This document shows, one piece after another, positions 47,245-57,400 of a DNA stretch of 64,000 bases. How positions within the stretch are numbered: position 1 is the stretch's first letter; every line of letters starts with the position of its first letter. The position numbers and the translations under genes were made by a program. Below the pieces are notes generated by a model. It was given only the letters and a program-made list of their open reading frames with translations, searched no databases and was not told the origin of the DNA. This DNA comes from Kappaphycus alvarezii. Its lineage: Eukaryota; Rhodophyta; Florideophyceae; Gigartinales; Solieriaceae. Location: NCBI GenBank assembly GCA_002205965.3, contig NADL03000611.1:1054001-1118000 (forward strand). The letters are read 5' to 3'.

Positions 47245-48589
47245 TGCGGGAATCTACGAGTAATCGGAATTTTTTAAAAAACTACTCATCGAAAAAAACT
47301 CTTCCTCCGCTCCGAAATGAGAGCTCCACCAGGTTCAGGGCAGCGAAAAACCCCTGTTTGAGTAACTATTTGAGTAAGTCCAGCTTGTGCATAAACCTAC
47401 TACCAAGTACACTAAACTACTTCAGGTGTTTGTTCGTGGCCTAATGGCGGGCCCAAATGTACATAACATCCACTAATTCGTTTGTCGACAAATCTTTTTT
47501 AGACTTTCAGTCGCGATATCTTTGATCAGCGATAACTTTCTCATGCGGCAAACGATTATTCCTCAAATTTGACCGAAATATCCTTATAAAAAAACGCACG
47601 GGAATGGCCCGTAGGCCAAACCATGTTGCCGTCACTCACATTTAGTCCAACGTCATAGCGCAACCAGGCATTTTTTAATTTGTGACTGAACAATTCAGGA
47701 CTGAACCGTGTGGGCTCACAAATCTGAAAGTCCGTTCAGTCCACACTTATGTTGTAAACATAATGCTCTCTCCCATGCAGTGTCTTGCTCCAGTCCACCT
47801 AGCTGGGTCAGTAAGGCAAAATATAAAGTAGAAAGATAAAGTAAAGTATTGGCTGCTTACTACATCTAAAGTCGTAATGCGTTTTACAACCCTCCGACAC
47901 CACTTCCGAAAACTTTTCTCGTCGACGATTGCCATGGAGGAATTGATATGCTCGTTCGAGTAATTTTTTAAAAAAAGGTTCCCAGAGCAAATGATGGGAT
48001 TGTAGTACGGGAGGGGTAACGCCCGCATCAAATTCCTTACGTCAGCAGCCACTCGCGGGCTCACTCCGAACTATTCAAGGTCCATAGCCTGAACGCTTTC
48101 AGGTCATGATATCAGAGAATAAGACAGGAATTAGCCGGGAGAGGGGGCGGAGGGCGGTAAGTTTGCTCAATTTGAGATCCTTTTAATGTTTTATCATGTT
48201 AAGTTTTTAACAATTGTTTTTTTTAAACGATCCTGAAAATTTTCTGAAGGTTTGGCTAGGAGATGCGCCCTTGACACTAAAACGAGCCGAGTATCAAATC
48301 TGATGTCAGCAAATGTTCAGAATTGCCTCCTGAATTATCTTTCGTACGACATGCATACCTCTTCGTTAGCTGGGGTGATTCGAAGACCACTAAAAAGCGA
48401 ATCAGTCTTTCCATTGTCCTCCCGTCTGGTGTGATACCAGGGAGTTTCAGTTACAGGGTGGAACCTCTACGCCGCAACGGTTTTTAATTCTTTCTAACTT
48501 AGCCTCAGCCTTTGACATTTACGAAGCTACTTCATGCAAAATGGCTTTAAAGCCAGGGTGCAAATAGAATCACACATCATCATCCCGAA
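47245..48589. other. Intergenic, no gene recognised
   Basis: Mixed composition, frames of at most about 105 codons with no recognisable motif. Original host DNA to the right of the gypsy nest. Confidence 0.4.
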
Positions 48590-48817
48590 ATGCTTGCATT
48601 CGGGGCGTCTCTGAAGAAGTTGCGTAGTAAGAAGGACGAAGATGTCGTTACTGTTTGGCGGATTCCTCTGCCGTTTGCTGTAGAGACTCATGTGCAAGGT
48701 ACCTTCAACATGACTTGGAGGACTGATGATACGAAGTTGCTGTATGCAGAGTTGAAAGCGTCCGTTGATATATATGGCCTTTTCAAGGGTAATCAAGCAT
48801 TTGAGTTTGTAGATTAA
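48590..48817 (+). CDS. Doubtful small ORF or terminal exon
   Basis: 75 codons, MLAFGASLKKLRSKKDEDVV … AFEFVD, with balanced protein-like composition, a possible AATAAA poly(A) signal right after the stop (about 48817-48822), and in-frame sequence upstream back to a stop. It may be the last exon of a gene whose earlier exons I cannot see, or a transposon fragment. No domain was recognised. The minus strand over the same region is also open (48527-48979), which weakens the call. Confidence 0.22.
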   Translation: MLAFGASLKKLRSKKDEDVVTVWRIPLPFAVETHVQGTFNMTWRTDDTKLLYAELKASVDIYGLFKGNQAFEFVD

Positions 48818-48910
48818 TAAAGTTGTCTTATTAACTGCTTTAAAACGGCTTTTCCCGCACCTCCCAGTATTTCTGAATTTTTGAAGAATTCCGTTTTTGC
48901 ATACACTCAC

Positions 48911-49081
48911 TACAGTACCTACAGTACAGTACTGTACTGTACAGTACAGCAATGTACGTAGGCTCTCAGTAAGGGACAACGTCAGGTGGGTTTTGTGCAG
49001 TGTACATTGGCCCCTGATAGGCTACTCGGGGGCAAAAGGATGGATGTCTTCATACTGTACTCTACTGTACGTACTGTACAA
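48911..49081. repeat. GTACTGTAC palindromic pentamer repeats, cluster 1
   Basis: CAGTACAGTACTGTACTGTA near 48917 and ACTGTACGTACTGTAC near 49066: runs of the 5-mer ACAGT meeting runs of ACTGT, so each cluster is self-complementary. Confidence 0.85.
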
Positions 49082-50819
49082 GACGGAGCCGGCATCCTAA
49101 CCTCTGCCGCACTCACGAGGACTTACATACAAGCCCAGATCGGTTACCACCATTGCCGTGCCCCGATGGAACCCCAAGGTGATCCTGTCACGCCACGATC
49201 TACAAGTGTGGCTACAGCGTTGCACACCGGCACAACACCATTCGGAACCTCTTTATCACACGAGTGTTCAAGCCCGCCGTTCTCGCATATCAGCAGGAAG
49301 TTCTTTTCCTGCTAGCTGGCACCGCCGTTCGCCCCGCCGGTAACTTCGTCTAACCCGCCCCCCTGCTGTGGTTCGCCGTGGGACCAGCCCACTTTGTACG
49401 ACATTACCACACGCTGCTACGATCCGACATGTCTGCGAAAAGGCTGCTAGAGCTGCTGAGCTCGCTGCTGCAAATAAACTTTGGACATTCCAGGGAGGGT
49501 GGGTGACGCACTCCTCCCTCCCGAGGATAGCGACGCATCCCTCCACGTCCGGTGGCATTTCGTCCTGCTTACATTTGATATCCTTGGCGCGCTCTGTGCG
49601 TGCTCTCGACGTTTGCTCGAGGATCATGCCAGACGGATGGATGCCATGTCGCTCTACTCTTCGTTGCTGTGTTGTCAAGGCACAAGTGTTGGAACTCATA
49701 AGTTTTGCTATCTAGGGTATGATTCCGCAGCCTTCCTCGCTCGCATGCCGTCTCACGGCGAAGTTTAGTGTGCATTATGAGCGATTCATGTGCCCTGCTG
49801 TGATTCTGTAATGCGACCACTCCCAGATCAATGAAATAAGAATCAATCATTGCATGATAACCGCGAGTTAGCTCTGCTGTATTTGCAGATCAAATTTTAT
49901 GCGATTTTTAATTTAGTGCTCTCGGGAATGACTCTATGATCTTGGTCTGTTGCGCCGTACGGATCTGTTGCGTTGTTTTGCTGCAGCACGCAAATGACAG
50001 TTGTCAATCTCTAGCTAGAGCACAACCATTCACACCGTCATTTGCTCATCCAATCCTGACTTGAAGAGTTGAAGCGGTTCCATTGCATTGGTGTACCATA
50101 CGAGTGTACCATCCAGAGTACGGTACACTCGACAACAATCTCAAGAGCCATAGTGCATGTGCATGAAGTGACATTCAATGCGCATAATTCAAACTTTTGA
50201 TCAACCGCAAGTTAACAGTCCCAGTCGGCACCGTGCCGGGCGGTGACTGGGCGGACTCAAGTCTAGGCATCTGACAATAAATCGCATGTAATGAAAAGCA
50301 AAGCGTGGAAGGACAACAGGCGGTTTGCCGCCGTTCGGAAGCGGCATTCCATAAACACCAGTACAATAAACAAGTCTCGATTCCCCAATACAGCCAATAG
50401 GGCGTCCCGAAAAACCACTTGCTCCCCAAGCCGGCGGCGTATTCAAAAGCCGGGCATTTCATGCTCTGCATCAGCATGTGCAGCAAGAAAACATGGCAAG
50501 CGGATAGAGGTAAAATACAGAGTATCGACAGCACATCTGCTACTAGCACCAGCATGAACCCACCGATCAACTGCCAAAGTTGCTACCTGCGCCACACACA
50601 GGCGCCGTATGACACACGCTCCAAAATGTACATGACCTCCGTCTGACACGCAACCCGGCGCCCCTGCAAGGGCTGCTGACCGCCGGTACGCGACGTACAA
50701 TTCATGGGCGCTTGGGAGGGTGGTTTGTGTGTGTGCATGGGATGGACAAAAAAAGAGACATTTTTTGAGAGCTTACAGTGGGTTAGCTCTTTAGACTCAA
50801 CGCGGCAACGGCAGAATCG

Positions 50820-51066
50820 ATGCCCGCACCTCGTGGTGGGATGCAGGGGTTGTGCTGGGTTGAGGTGGAGTTGGGTATATAGTTTATATGTGGCGGTTGC
50901 ATGTGACGGGCCTCTTATGCGGGGTGTGTGGCAGGGGAGGTGGGGGTGGTGTCGGGGGGTTGGGTTGGGTTGTTTTTTAAGGGTGGTGATGGTGGGGTGA
51001 GGGAGTGAGGAGTGAATTGGGGGGTAAATTGGGTGTTTACTTGAATGGGTTGGTATACTGGGGGTT
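50820..51066 (+). other. G-rich one-sided tract
   Basis: About 250 bases with strong G over C excess on the plus strand, including GGGGGTGG, GGGGGGTTGGGTTGGG and GGTGGGGTGAGGGAG. Four closely spaced G3 runs occur several times, so quadruplex formation is plausible. The long minus-strand open frame here (50583-51392) follows from this bias and is not a credible gene. Confidence 0.65.
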
Positions 51067-51174
51067 AAACAACTGTAATTTGCTCGATGGTGGACCGCTG
51101 AGATGAAAAGTGCAATTTTGGAGCATGTGGGATCTACGTAAACGGGATGGATATTAAAATGCGACTGACCACAG

Positions 51175-51600
51175 TACAGTATGTAGGACTTTAATTGGAC
51201 AGGAGTGTTCATTTGTAATTTCCCAACTCGAGTGTAATGGATATTGGGCGCGTACTGTACTGTAGTCGTTGTCGTTCTGTACAGAGTACACAATACTGTA
51301 CTGTATGGAATGCTGCAAATCGGATTTGAGGATTGTACTTTTTCAAATAAAAAAATAAATGTTGCGGGAGAGCCCTTTCCCGTTCTGTACATTGTGTCGA
51401 AATTATACCGCTATCCTCTGCAGATGATGGAAAGGGGAACAATAGCACAGTGCACAATCAGGTACTGTACAATACTGTACTGTGCATACACTGTCCTTAC
51501 TGTACAGTATTGTACACTGTACTGTGCTGCACTGCTCAGTACAGTATGCAATATTGTGCAGTACAATACTGTGTACTGTACAGTACAGAACTGATGAAAC
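51175..51600. repeat. GTACTGTAC palindromic pentamer repeats, cluster 2
   Basis: Dense runs at 51255-51306 and 51462-51593, for example GTACTGTACAATACTGTACT, ACTGTACAGTATTGTACACT and ACTGTGTACTGTACAGTACA. They lie 250-650 bp upstream of the next gene's start codon. Confidence 0.85.
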
Positions 51601-51837
51601 AGCCCGGCTGCACTGAGGACATGATTTTGTTACCGAAAATGAACAGCATTTATACAGTACTTACATCATGCAAAGCGAGGCAGTCTCCGTCAACCGTCAA
51701 ATATCTTTTCCACCATCCAAATAGCCCACAACTTCATCTCGCCCCCTCGTGAACCTCCACTCCACCCTTATCTGCATGCTCCTCCTCCGCACAACGAATC
51801 CCCACCCCCTGCCCTTTCCTCAACCCGTCTGCAAACA

Positions 51838-54407
51838 ATGAAGCGCGTCGGTAATAAACCGGCCCAGCTCGTCCGCAGTGCCTCGCGTCGCGGCAAGTCC
51901 GCCTCCCGTTTCCAGGTACCTTATCCTCCATCTACTACCACCATCAAATCTCCGCATTCTTTCCCATCCGCGTTGCCATCCTACTAACCACCTCCATTCA
52001 TAATCCTCAAATTCCTTCCAGTTTGACATTACCGTTGACAAACTAATCGGCGCCAAACCCAACACTCCCTACCTCATCAAATGGACCCGCGGTGTCAAAG
52101 TCGCCACCACCAAGCCAGTATCCACCCCCAATCCCCCCAAAACAGGTCTGCCCATTTCCCAAAAGCTCTCCCTCATGGTCACACTCTACCGTCCTCCCGA
52201 TGCCAGATCCTTTGATCCAAAAGACACAAAGCTCTCTGTCGTTTCCCTTACCCCCGTAAACAAGAGCGCACCCTCGCCAAGCTCCACTTCGACCTCGCCT
52301 CCCTCGCCGGTATTCCCTCCGCCTCCACCACCAAACAGTTTAAACTGTCTGACAAATTTTCCGTTAGGCTCACCGTCGATGCCCGCTTTGTAAAGGCAGG
52401 TACTGGTGGGTCGGGGAGTGCCGGCGCCTCTTCGGCCATGTCTGGCATTAGTGCCAGGACTTCTGAGGATGATGATGACGACGATTTGGCCGATGATGAC
52501 TTTGGAGATTTGGCCATCGATGATGTCCCAGAGCCTGAAGTTACAGCTGCGAGTGCTGCGAAAAGTCGCCAGGCTCCGCCTTTAGTCAAACCGGGAGGGA
52601 AGCCCGGCTCTTCTACTGCATCCTCTACAGGGGGGGAATTGGCGAGGGCCCCGAGCACCGTCGAGAGACGCAAATCTCCCACTGTTATGGCCGCGGTCAC
52701 CGCGGAAAGGGCAACGGCCGCGCCTGTGTCTCCGCCTCCAAAGGGCAGTGCGGCTGCTGAGAAGCGTCGGTCGGGTGGCAGGGGGAGTTCCAGTCCCTTG
52801 GCAGGGACGGCGGCGCTGGGCTTGTTTTCGAGGGACAAGAGGGAGGACGTCGCGCGGCCGGAGGATGTCGCCAAAATTGCAAAATTAGAGGAGGAGAATG
52901 CAAGGTTGAGGAGGACTTGAAAGTCATGGCAACAGGGAGGAGTAAGGAAAGCGAGGGGTTGAGGGAGGAAGTCTCCAGGTTAAAAGGAGATTTGGATATG
53001 CAGAGGAGGGCAGTATCTAGTGCTGTTGCCCTCAGAGACGCTGCCGACAAGAGAGTAGAGGAGGTGGCTGCTGAAAAAGAGGCGTTGAATAGGCGGATTT
53101 CCTCGTTGGAGCGGGAAGTAGAAGACTGGAAAAAGGGCAAGGAGAAAATCGAAGGCAAGTGCAAGCACTTGGAATCGAAGAATCGCGAATTGGGAGGGGA
53201 GTTGGACCGGCTAACCCTTGCTGTTGCGAGTAAGGAGCCATCAAATGATGGCGAGGTGAACGAGGAAATTGAAAACAGGTTAGCGAGTCTACGGAAGGAA
53301 AAGGAGAGTTTAGAAACGAGGGTCAAGGCGCATGAGACACATTCCCGCACTGTTCGGGAAACTTATGAGAAGCTGTCGCAGATGTATGACGACCTTAGGG
53401 AGCACAATTCTGCCCTCCAGAACGAAATTGACGCGCTCAAGGTAAAAGCCGAGAAGAAGAGCGAGTCGGAAGCTGAAGAGCGAGAAGAAACAGAGAGCCT
53501 ACTGGAAGATGCACGACAGGAGGTGAGGGATGTTGAAGCGAGCAAGGATGCCTTGCAGTCAGACTATGATCGATTGCTTGTGCAGGCCAACTCATTACAG
53601 GATCGTCTTAAAAACACTTCTCAGCGCTTAGAAGAGTCTCAGCAGGAGAATGAAGAGCTACACAAAGAAACGACTGAATTGAAAGGTCAACGTGACATGG
53701 CCATGCAAAGGGCGCTATCGAGAGGGAAGGGTGGAATGGCGAATGATTCCGCGTCTGCACGCTCCCTGAAGGGGATGGAGGATGAGCTACGTCTTGCAAC
53801 GGAAAAATTCAGGCGGGAGCAAACTCGCCTGACTGAAAAGTATGAGGAGCTTCAAGAGGAAGTTATTGGTCTGAAGGAGGACCTTGAATATGAGGTAGCG
53901 GAAAAGCTGAAAGCCAGAACCGAGCGCGACAAGATTCGAGAAAATGCTCGCGAACTCGAGCGGAGAACCTCTCAAGCCGCAAAGCGAGATGACGTGTTGC
54001 ATTCGTTGCGTCGCCAGCTATCAACAAAGCAGATGAGAGAACAAGACCACGAAGTGATGATTGCAGACTTGCGGGAGGAGAAAAAGCAACTTGAGACGGA
54101 GCTGGCGCGTGCGCGAAACTTGACGTCAAAGAATAGCGCGTCTGATGAGCTCAACTCAGTATTGCAGGACCTGGTAGCAACAAAACTAGCGCTAGCACAA
54201 GCGGAGGATGAGAAACTCAACCTTCAGTTTTCTATGAAGCAATTTAAGAAGAATGAAAAGGCAATTCAACAGAAATTGGCCTCCCACGCCTCTCGCTTAG
54301 AAGTCAAGCTCGGACAGGCTAACGAGGAATTGGAGAAGCTTCGCGGGAAGAATGGCTTGGCAGATGCGTCCGAGTTCAATGAGCTTGGCAGCGATGTTGA
54401 CTACTAG
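51838..54407 (+). CDS. NT-C2 (EEIG1/EHBP1-type) domain, coiled-coil protein
   Basis: Exon 1 is 51838-51915 (26 codons, basic: MKRVGNKPAQLVRSASRRGK). A 106-nt GT-AG intron (51916-52021) follows, then a long exon. Residues ~25-150 form an NT-C2 lipid-binding domain: FDITVDKLIGAKPNTPYLIK, GLPISQKLSLMVTLY, LAKLHFDLASLAGI and KFSVRLTVDARF. After an acidic/Ser linker (SEDDDDDDLADDDFGDLAID) a coiled coil runs from about 52830 to the end (LREEVSRLKGDLDMQRRAVS; ELERRTSQAA), about 820 residues in all. NT-C2 proteins link membranes with actin or vesicle traffic. Two one-base losses break the frame: near 52265 (AACAAGAGCGC, one G short of …NKERTLAKL) and near 52910 (TTGAGGAGGACTTG, one G short). Sequence error or recent decay are both possible. 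Confidence 0.82.
51916..52021 (+). other. Intron of NT-C2 gene
   Basis: GTACCT at the 5' end, CCTTCCAG at the 3' end and a CTAAC branch-type sequence (about 51984). Removing it joins …KSASRFQ to FDITVDKL in phase 0. Confidence 0.8.
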
Positions 54408-54748
54408 TGTTACTGCGTAGATAACGTACGGTATGTGACTACGGGGTTTTGGGAAATACGACATTTCAAACAACTTCTAACTCTTCATATTCGGTAACTC
54501 TTCAGAACGATGCGCGTTAACCAGCCGGTAAAGGTAAACAGAAAGACCATCACTTCCGTAGTTAGTTGACTTAACGATGGCGCGGTGATTTTTACTTGGT
54601 TGACTTTCTCAAACGATCGCCCAGAAAAATCTACGTGAAAGCACGCTGTTGAAGATCAAGCCCCCTGGTTCTAAAATTCGGACATCATGAAACAGTAGAC
54701 GAGCTGATGATAGCTGAAGGTGGCATCGTTCCCTCCCCCTCCGCCCCA
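54408..54748. other. Gap between two convergent genes
   Basis: 341 bp with no frame of note; it must hold both 3' ends. No canonical AATAAA was noticed. Confidence 0.6.
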
Positions 54749-56212
54749 TTAGCCAAAAAGCCTGGCCCACGTATCTGGGTCACTGTCCCGTGAGATAAAG
54801 GTAGTCGGCGCTGCAGCATCTAAGTCTGCAGCCGCCAAGATAGCAGCGCAATTGTTCCAAACATAGAACTTTTCATCACGACTGACTGCGCCGCCGACGT
54901 AAATGAAACACTGCTCGCCAGTGGCCACAACCCAAGCGTCATCATCATTGATATCCCCTTCTGATAAGCTCTCGCTTTCCTTCTCCAACGACATCACCAA
55001 GCTACCGTCCTCATCTGAAATCCTCAATAACTTCTTCACGCCCGTCGTGTCCACTTGGTCCGAGGCGTCGAAGTGGCAATCGGTATCGGCATCAGGTAAC
55101 GACTCAATCTTACCGCCGAGTATCTCCCAGAAGGGTTCACAATCAAACACCTCCTCGCCGTCGATGTAGACAACATCGGGTTCACCGTCACGTTCGGCAC
55201 GAATGTCTTGTTCTACGATTTCCATGGCACGAGTGCGTTCTTTGAAATCGGCTTCTGGGGCAATGAACTGATAAATGGTCATGCCATTGTCAAGTATAAA
55301 GACGTCACCATTGTTGAGAGAGGAGGCGGAGAGAGGAACTTGGAGAACACGAACGGTATCGCACATGGTGGCCATTTGGAGAAGGCGGGGCTGATATACT
55401 TCGGGTTCCGCTTTCTTGAAGCTGATGAGCAGGTGAGATATGGTGAGCGGTAGTAGAGGAGGGTGTAAGTATGAGGTAAGTGATGTAGGAAGAAAGGGTG
55501 CGGGAGGAGGGCAAGGAAACTTACCCGCTGTCAATGCCTCCATCGAGGTAAGTGACGGACCCAAAGTATGAATGGAACAGGGCCGACTCGCTGTACTGAA
55601 CCTCCCGATGTTGCACAGGCTAAGAGCAGGTATGGAATTTGTAGCAAAAAGAAAGAAAACAGTTGAAAAGTCAGCAAAAGGATATACATTTGCAAAGCGA
55701 GCGTGGTGCGAGAATGAGAAAGAAACACAAGACGATACCTTTTGATCCAACATGTCATCCAAATTAACAGTGAAGTATGCAGCACTACCCGACTCATCTT
55801 GCGTGCAATCCTTGCCAATCCAATAATGCAACTGCCAATCCATACTACCATCATCCCTCTCTGTAGTCTTCAACACGATGTAACAATCGCCACTGTACAA
55901 GCTCAGGTTACCAACCCTTGGCTCAATCTTTTCAGGTTCAAACTTTTCGATACGCCATATTTCAATGCCTGGATTGGAACCAGCGCCTTGAAAGGCTTCC
56001 TCAGATGCGGCAGCTTCCTCGCGGATTTGTTTATCGGCGTCAGAACCGATGCCACCAATGTTGGAAAGCTTCCATTTGTTGTCACCGTCGACTGCCGTGG
56101 ACATCTGAGAGAGAAGCAATTGAGGATCTGGAAGGGAGGAAGATGGAGGGGTGGAGGAGGGGGCGGTATGGGATTGGTACATGGAGAATAGTTTCTTGCC
56201 TATGTTGAGCAT
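54749..56212 (-). CDS. Gelsolin-family actin-severing protein (severin/fragmin-like)
   Basis: Three exons on the minus strand: 56212-55739, 55619-55525 and 55421-54749, about 413 residues. ATG 56212 is preferred (context CAAAATGC); the frame is open to 56305 but without an ATG. Repeat 1 has GIEIWRIEKFEPEKIEP, LYSGDCYIVLKTT, LHYWIGKDCTQDESGSAAYF and, across the introns, PVQHREVQYSESALFHSYF, the most conserved gelsolin stretch, then GGIDSGFKKAEPEVYQPRLL. Repeat 2 has VRVLQVPLSASSLNNGDVFI; repeat 3 ends EKFYVWNNCAAILAAADLDA and WARLFG. Three repeats fit severin, fragmin or CapG: Ca-dependent filament severing and capping in the cytoplasm. The gene looks intact. Confidence 0.9.
   Translation of the reverse strand: MLNIGKKLFSMYQSHTAPSSTPPSSSLPDPQLLLSQMSTAVDGDNKWKLSNIGGIGSDADKQIREEAAASEEAFQGAGSNPGIEIWRIEKFEPEKIEPRVGNLSLYSGDCYIVLKTTERDDGSMDWQLHYWIGKDCTQDESGSAAYFTVNLDDMLDQKVSSCVSFSFSHHARFANVYPFADFSTVFFLFATNSIPALSLCNIGRFSTASRPCSIHTLGPSLTSMEALTAGKFPCPPPAPFLPTSLTSYLHPPLLPLTISHLLISFKKAEPEVYQPRLLQMATMCDTVRVLQVPLSASSLNNGDVFILDNGMTIYQFIAPEADFKERTRAMEIVEQDIRAERDGEPDVVYIDGEEVFDCEPFWEILGGKIESLPDADTDCHFDASDQVDTTGVKKLLRISDEDGSLVMSLEKESESLSEGDINDDDAWVVATGEQCFIYVGGAVSRDEKFYVWNNCAAILAAADLDAAAPTTFISRDSDPDTWARLFG
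55422..55524 (-). other. Intron 2 of gelsolin gene
   Basis: 103 nt, starts GTAAGT and ends CATCAG on the minus strand; it splits a Gly codon (GG|C) in …DSG-FKKAEP. Confidence 0.85.
55620..55738 (-). other. Intron 1 of gelsolin gene
   Basis: 119 nt, starts GTATCG and ends CTCTTAG on the minus strand. Splicing joins MLDQK to PVQHREVQ in frame, exactly as in other gelsolins; unspliced, the region reads as non-family sequence. Confidence 0.85.
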
Positions 56213-56489
56213 TTTGGGATTTTGGTGGTGCCGCAAATAAAGTGCCTTGTGATTTGATGAGTGTTGCTGGTGCGGACGTCTGAGTTCGCCTGGTGTGGGG
56301 GACAATGGCGGAGAGAGTCGGAAGAATTGGTAGTTAAGTATTTGGGGAAGTGCTGGACGTCAAGTTCCAACCCGATCAAGCTGGGATTCCACGGGACGTT
56401 GGGTTTTTGAAATCGGGGATTGCGATTTGGATGCAAGTTATGAATGTTGTTGTTGTTGCAGATCTTGAGCGGATGCATTACTTGTGGAG

Positions 56490-56625
56490 TCAATACAGTA
56501 CAGTACTGTACGTGGACCTGAGAAAAGTGCATGTTACCTCATTTGCAATGAAAAAATAGCATATTGGGTACAGTGATGAACAATATTGTACTGTACAGTA
56601 CAGTACAGTACAGTATAGTGCAAGC
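56490..56625. repeat. GTACTGTAC palindromic pentamer repeats, cluster 3
   Basis: CAATACAGTACAGTACTGTA near 56492 and TACTGTACAGTACAGTACAG near 56590, about 280-410 bp upstream of the gelsolin start codon. Confidence 0.85.
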
Positions 56626-56699
56626 TTTTGGATGCAGATCAGGCGGCTGTGCCCATTTGACGATTAACTAAATTTGCTGACACTTTTTGATGCATCTCC

Positions 56700-57400
56700 A
56701 GTCCTAAATATAATGCAGCACCCTGCATAATATGTACGTGGCGAATCATGCAATCCCGATATTAACTTACAGTCAACCACTATTGTATGTACAGCTTAGG
56801 GCTTCCTGGACTGCGCATTTTATGGCCAGACCACCAACCGACCTGTATTTTCGGTAAAGTGTGATTCTGAAGCCAGAATATGCAGGAGGCGAGAGGTTTT
56901 CACGAACAAGATAGCATTGTGAGATGTCGCTTGTAGTCAGATAATATGGGCAGTCATACACACTCAAAGAATAGGTTTCAATTTGCCTTCTTGCGGGTAT
57001 CTTCAATTTTTTGGACGAATTCGATATATCTATGCAACTATACATATATCGTCGCTTCGAGGTACTCAAGTAGACGTCGACGGGTTATTCTACAAACATA
57101 GTATGAGGCTAGCTTTAGTTAGGACGCCGAGCCAAGGATCAGATGGACTTCATTATCGAATACGTTAGTCGAAATATTCAAATAAAAAGAAATGGAGATG
57201 GAAAAACCTATGGCTCGTGTGAAAAATTCCTTTGTGGTTTTTTCGAACTTTAATATTAGCTTCTTGCCCTTAAAAGTATCATCTACATTTACGCTTTCTC
57301 TAAGCTGCACTAAAATTGAGCAGCAGGTAAACCGGGAACCATACATTGCGCATCTGAACGGGAAACTGAGCTCTCAAATTCAGAAGTACTTTATTTCCTA
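56700..57400. other. Intergenic, falling into A+T-rich DNA
   Basis: Short frames on both strands (56773-57069 minus, 57192-57413 plus) without motifs. Nothing assignable. Confidence 0.45.

Noticed and set aside
49268..49715. Overlapping open frames on both strands (143 and 115 codons)
   Set aside because: Both strands are open over the same bases, composition is Ala/Arg/Ser-biased, and no domain or splice pattern supports either.
50175..50570. Hydrophobic minus-strand frame resembling a membrane protein
   Set aside because: It starts without an ATG at the given end and has no family resemblance; the hydrophobicity may be chance.
50583..51392. 269-codon minus-strand open frame
   Set aside because: It arises from the strong G-rich bias of the plus strand, is low in complexity (Thr/Pro/His/Tyr-rich) and lacks any motif.
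53363..54220. Several minus-strand Ser-rich frames under the NT-C2 coiled coil
   Set aside because: They are antisense shadows of Glu/Lys-rich coiled-coil codons.
56213..56305. Extension of the gelsolin protein to 56305
   Set aside because: The codon at 56305 is TTG on the minus strand, and the extra residues do not resemble gelsolins.
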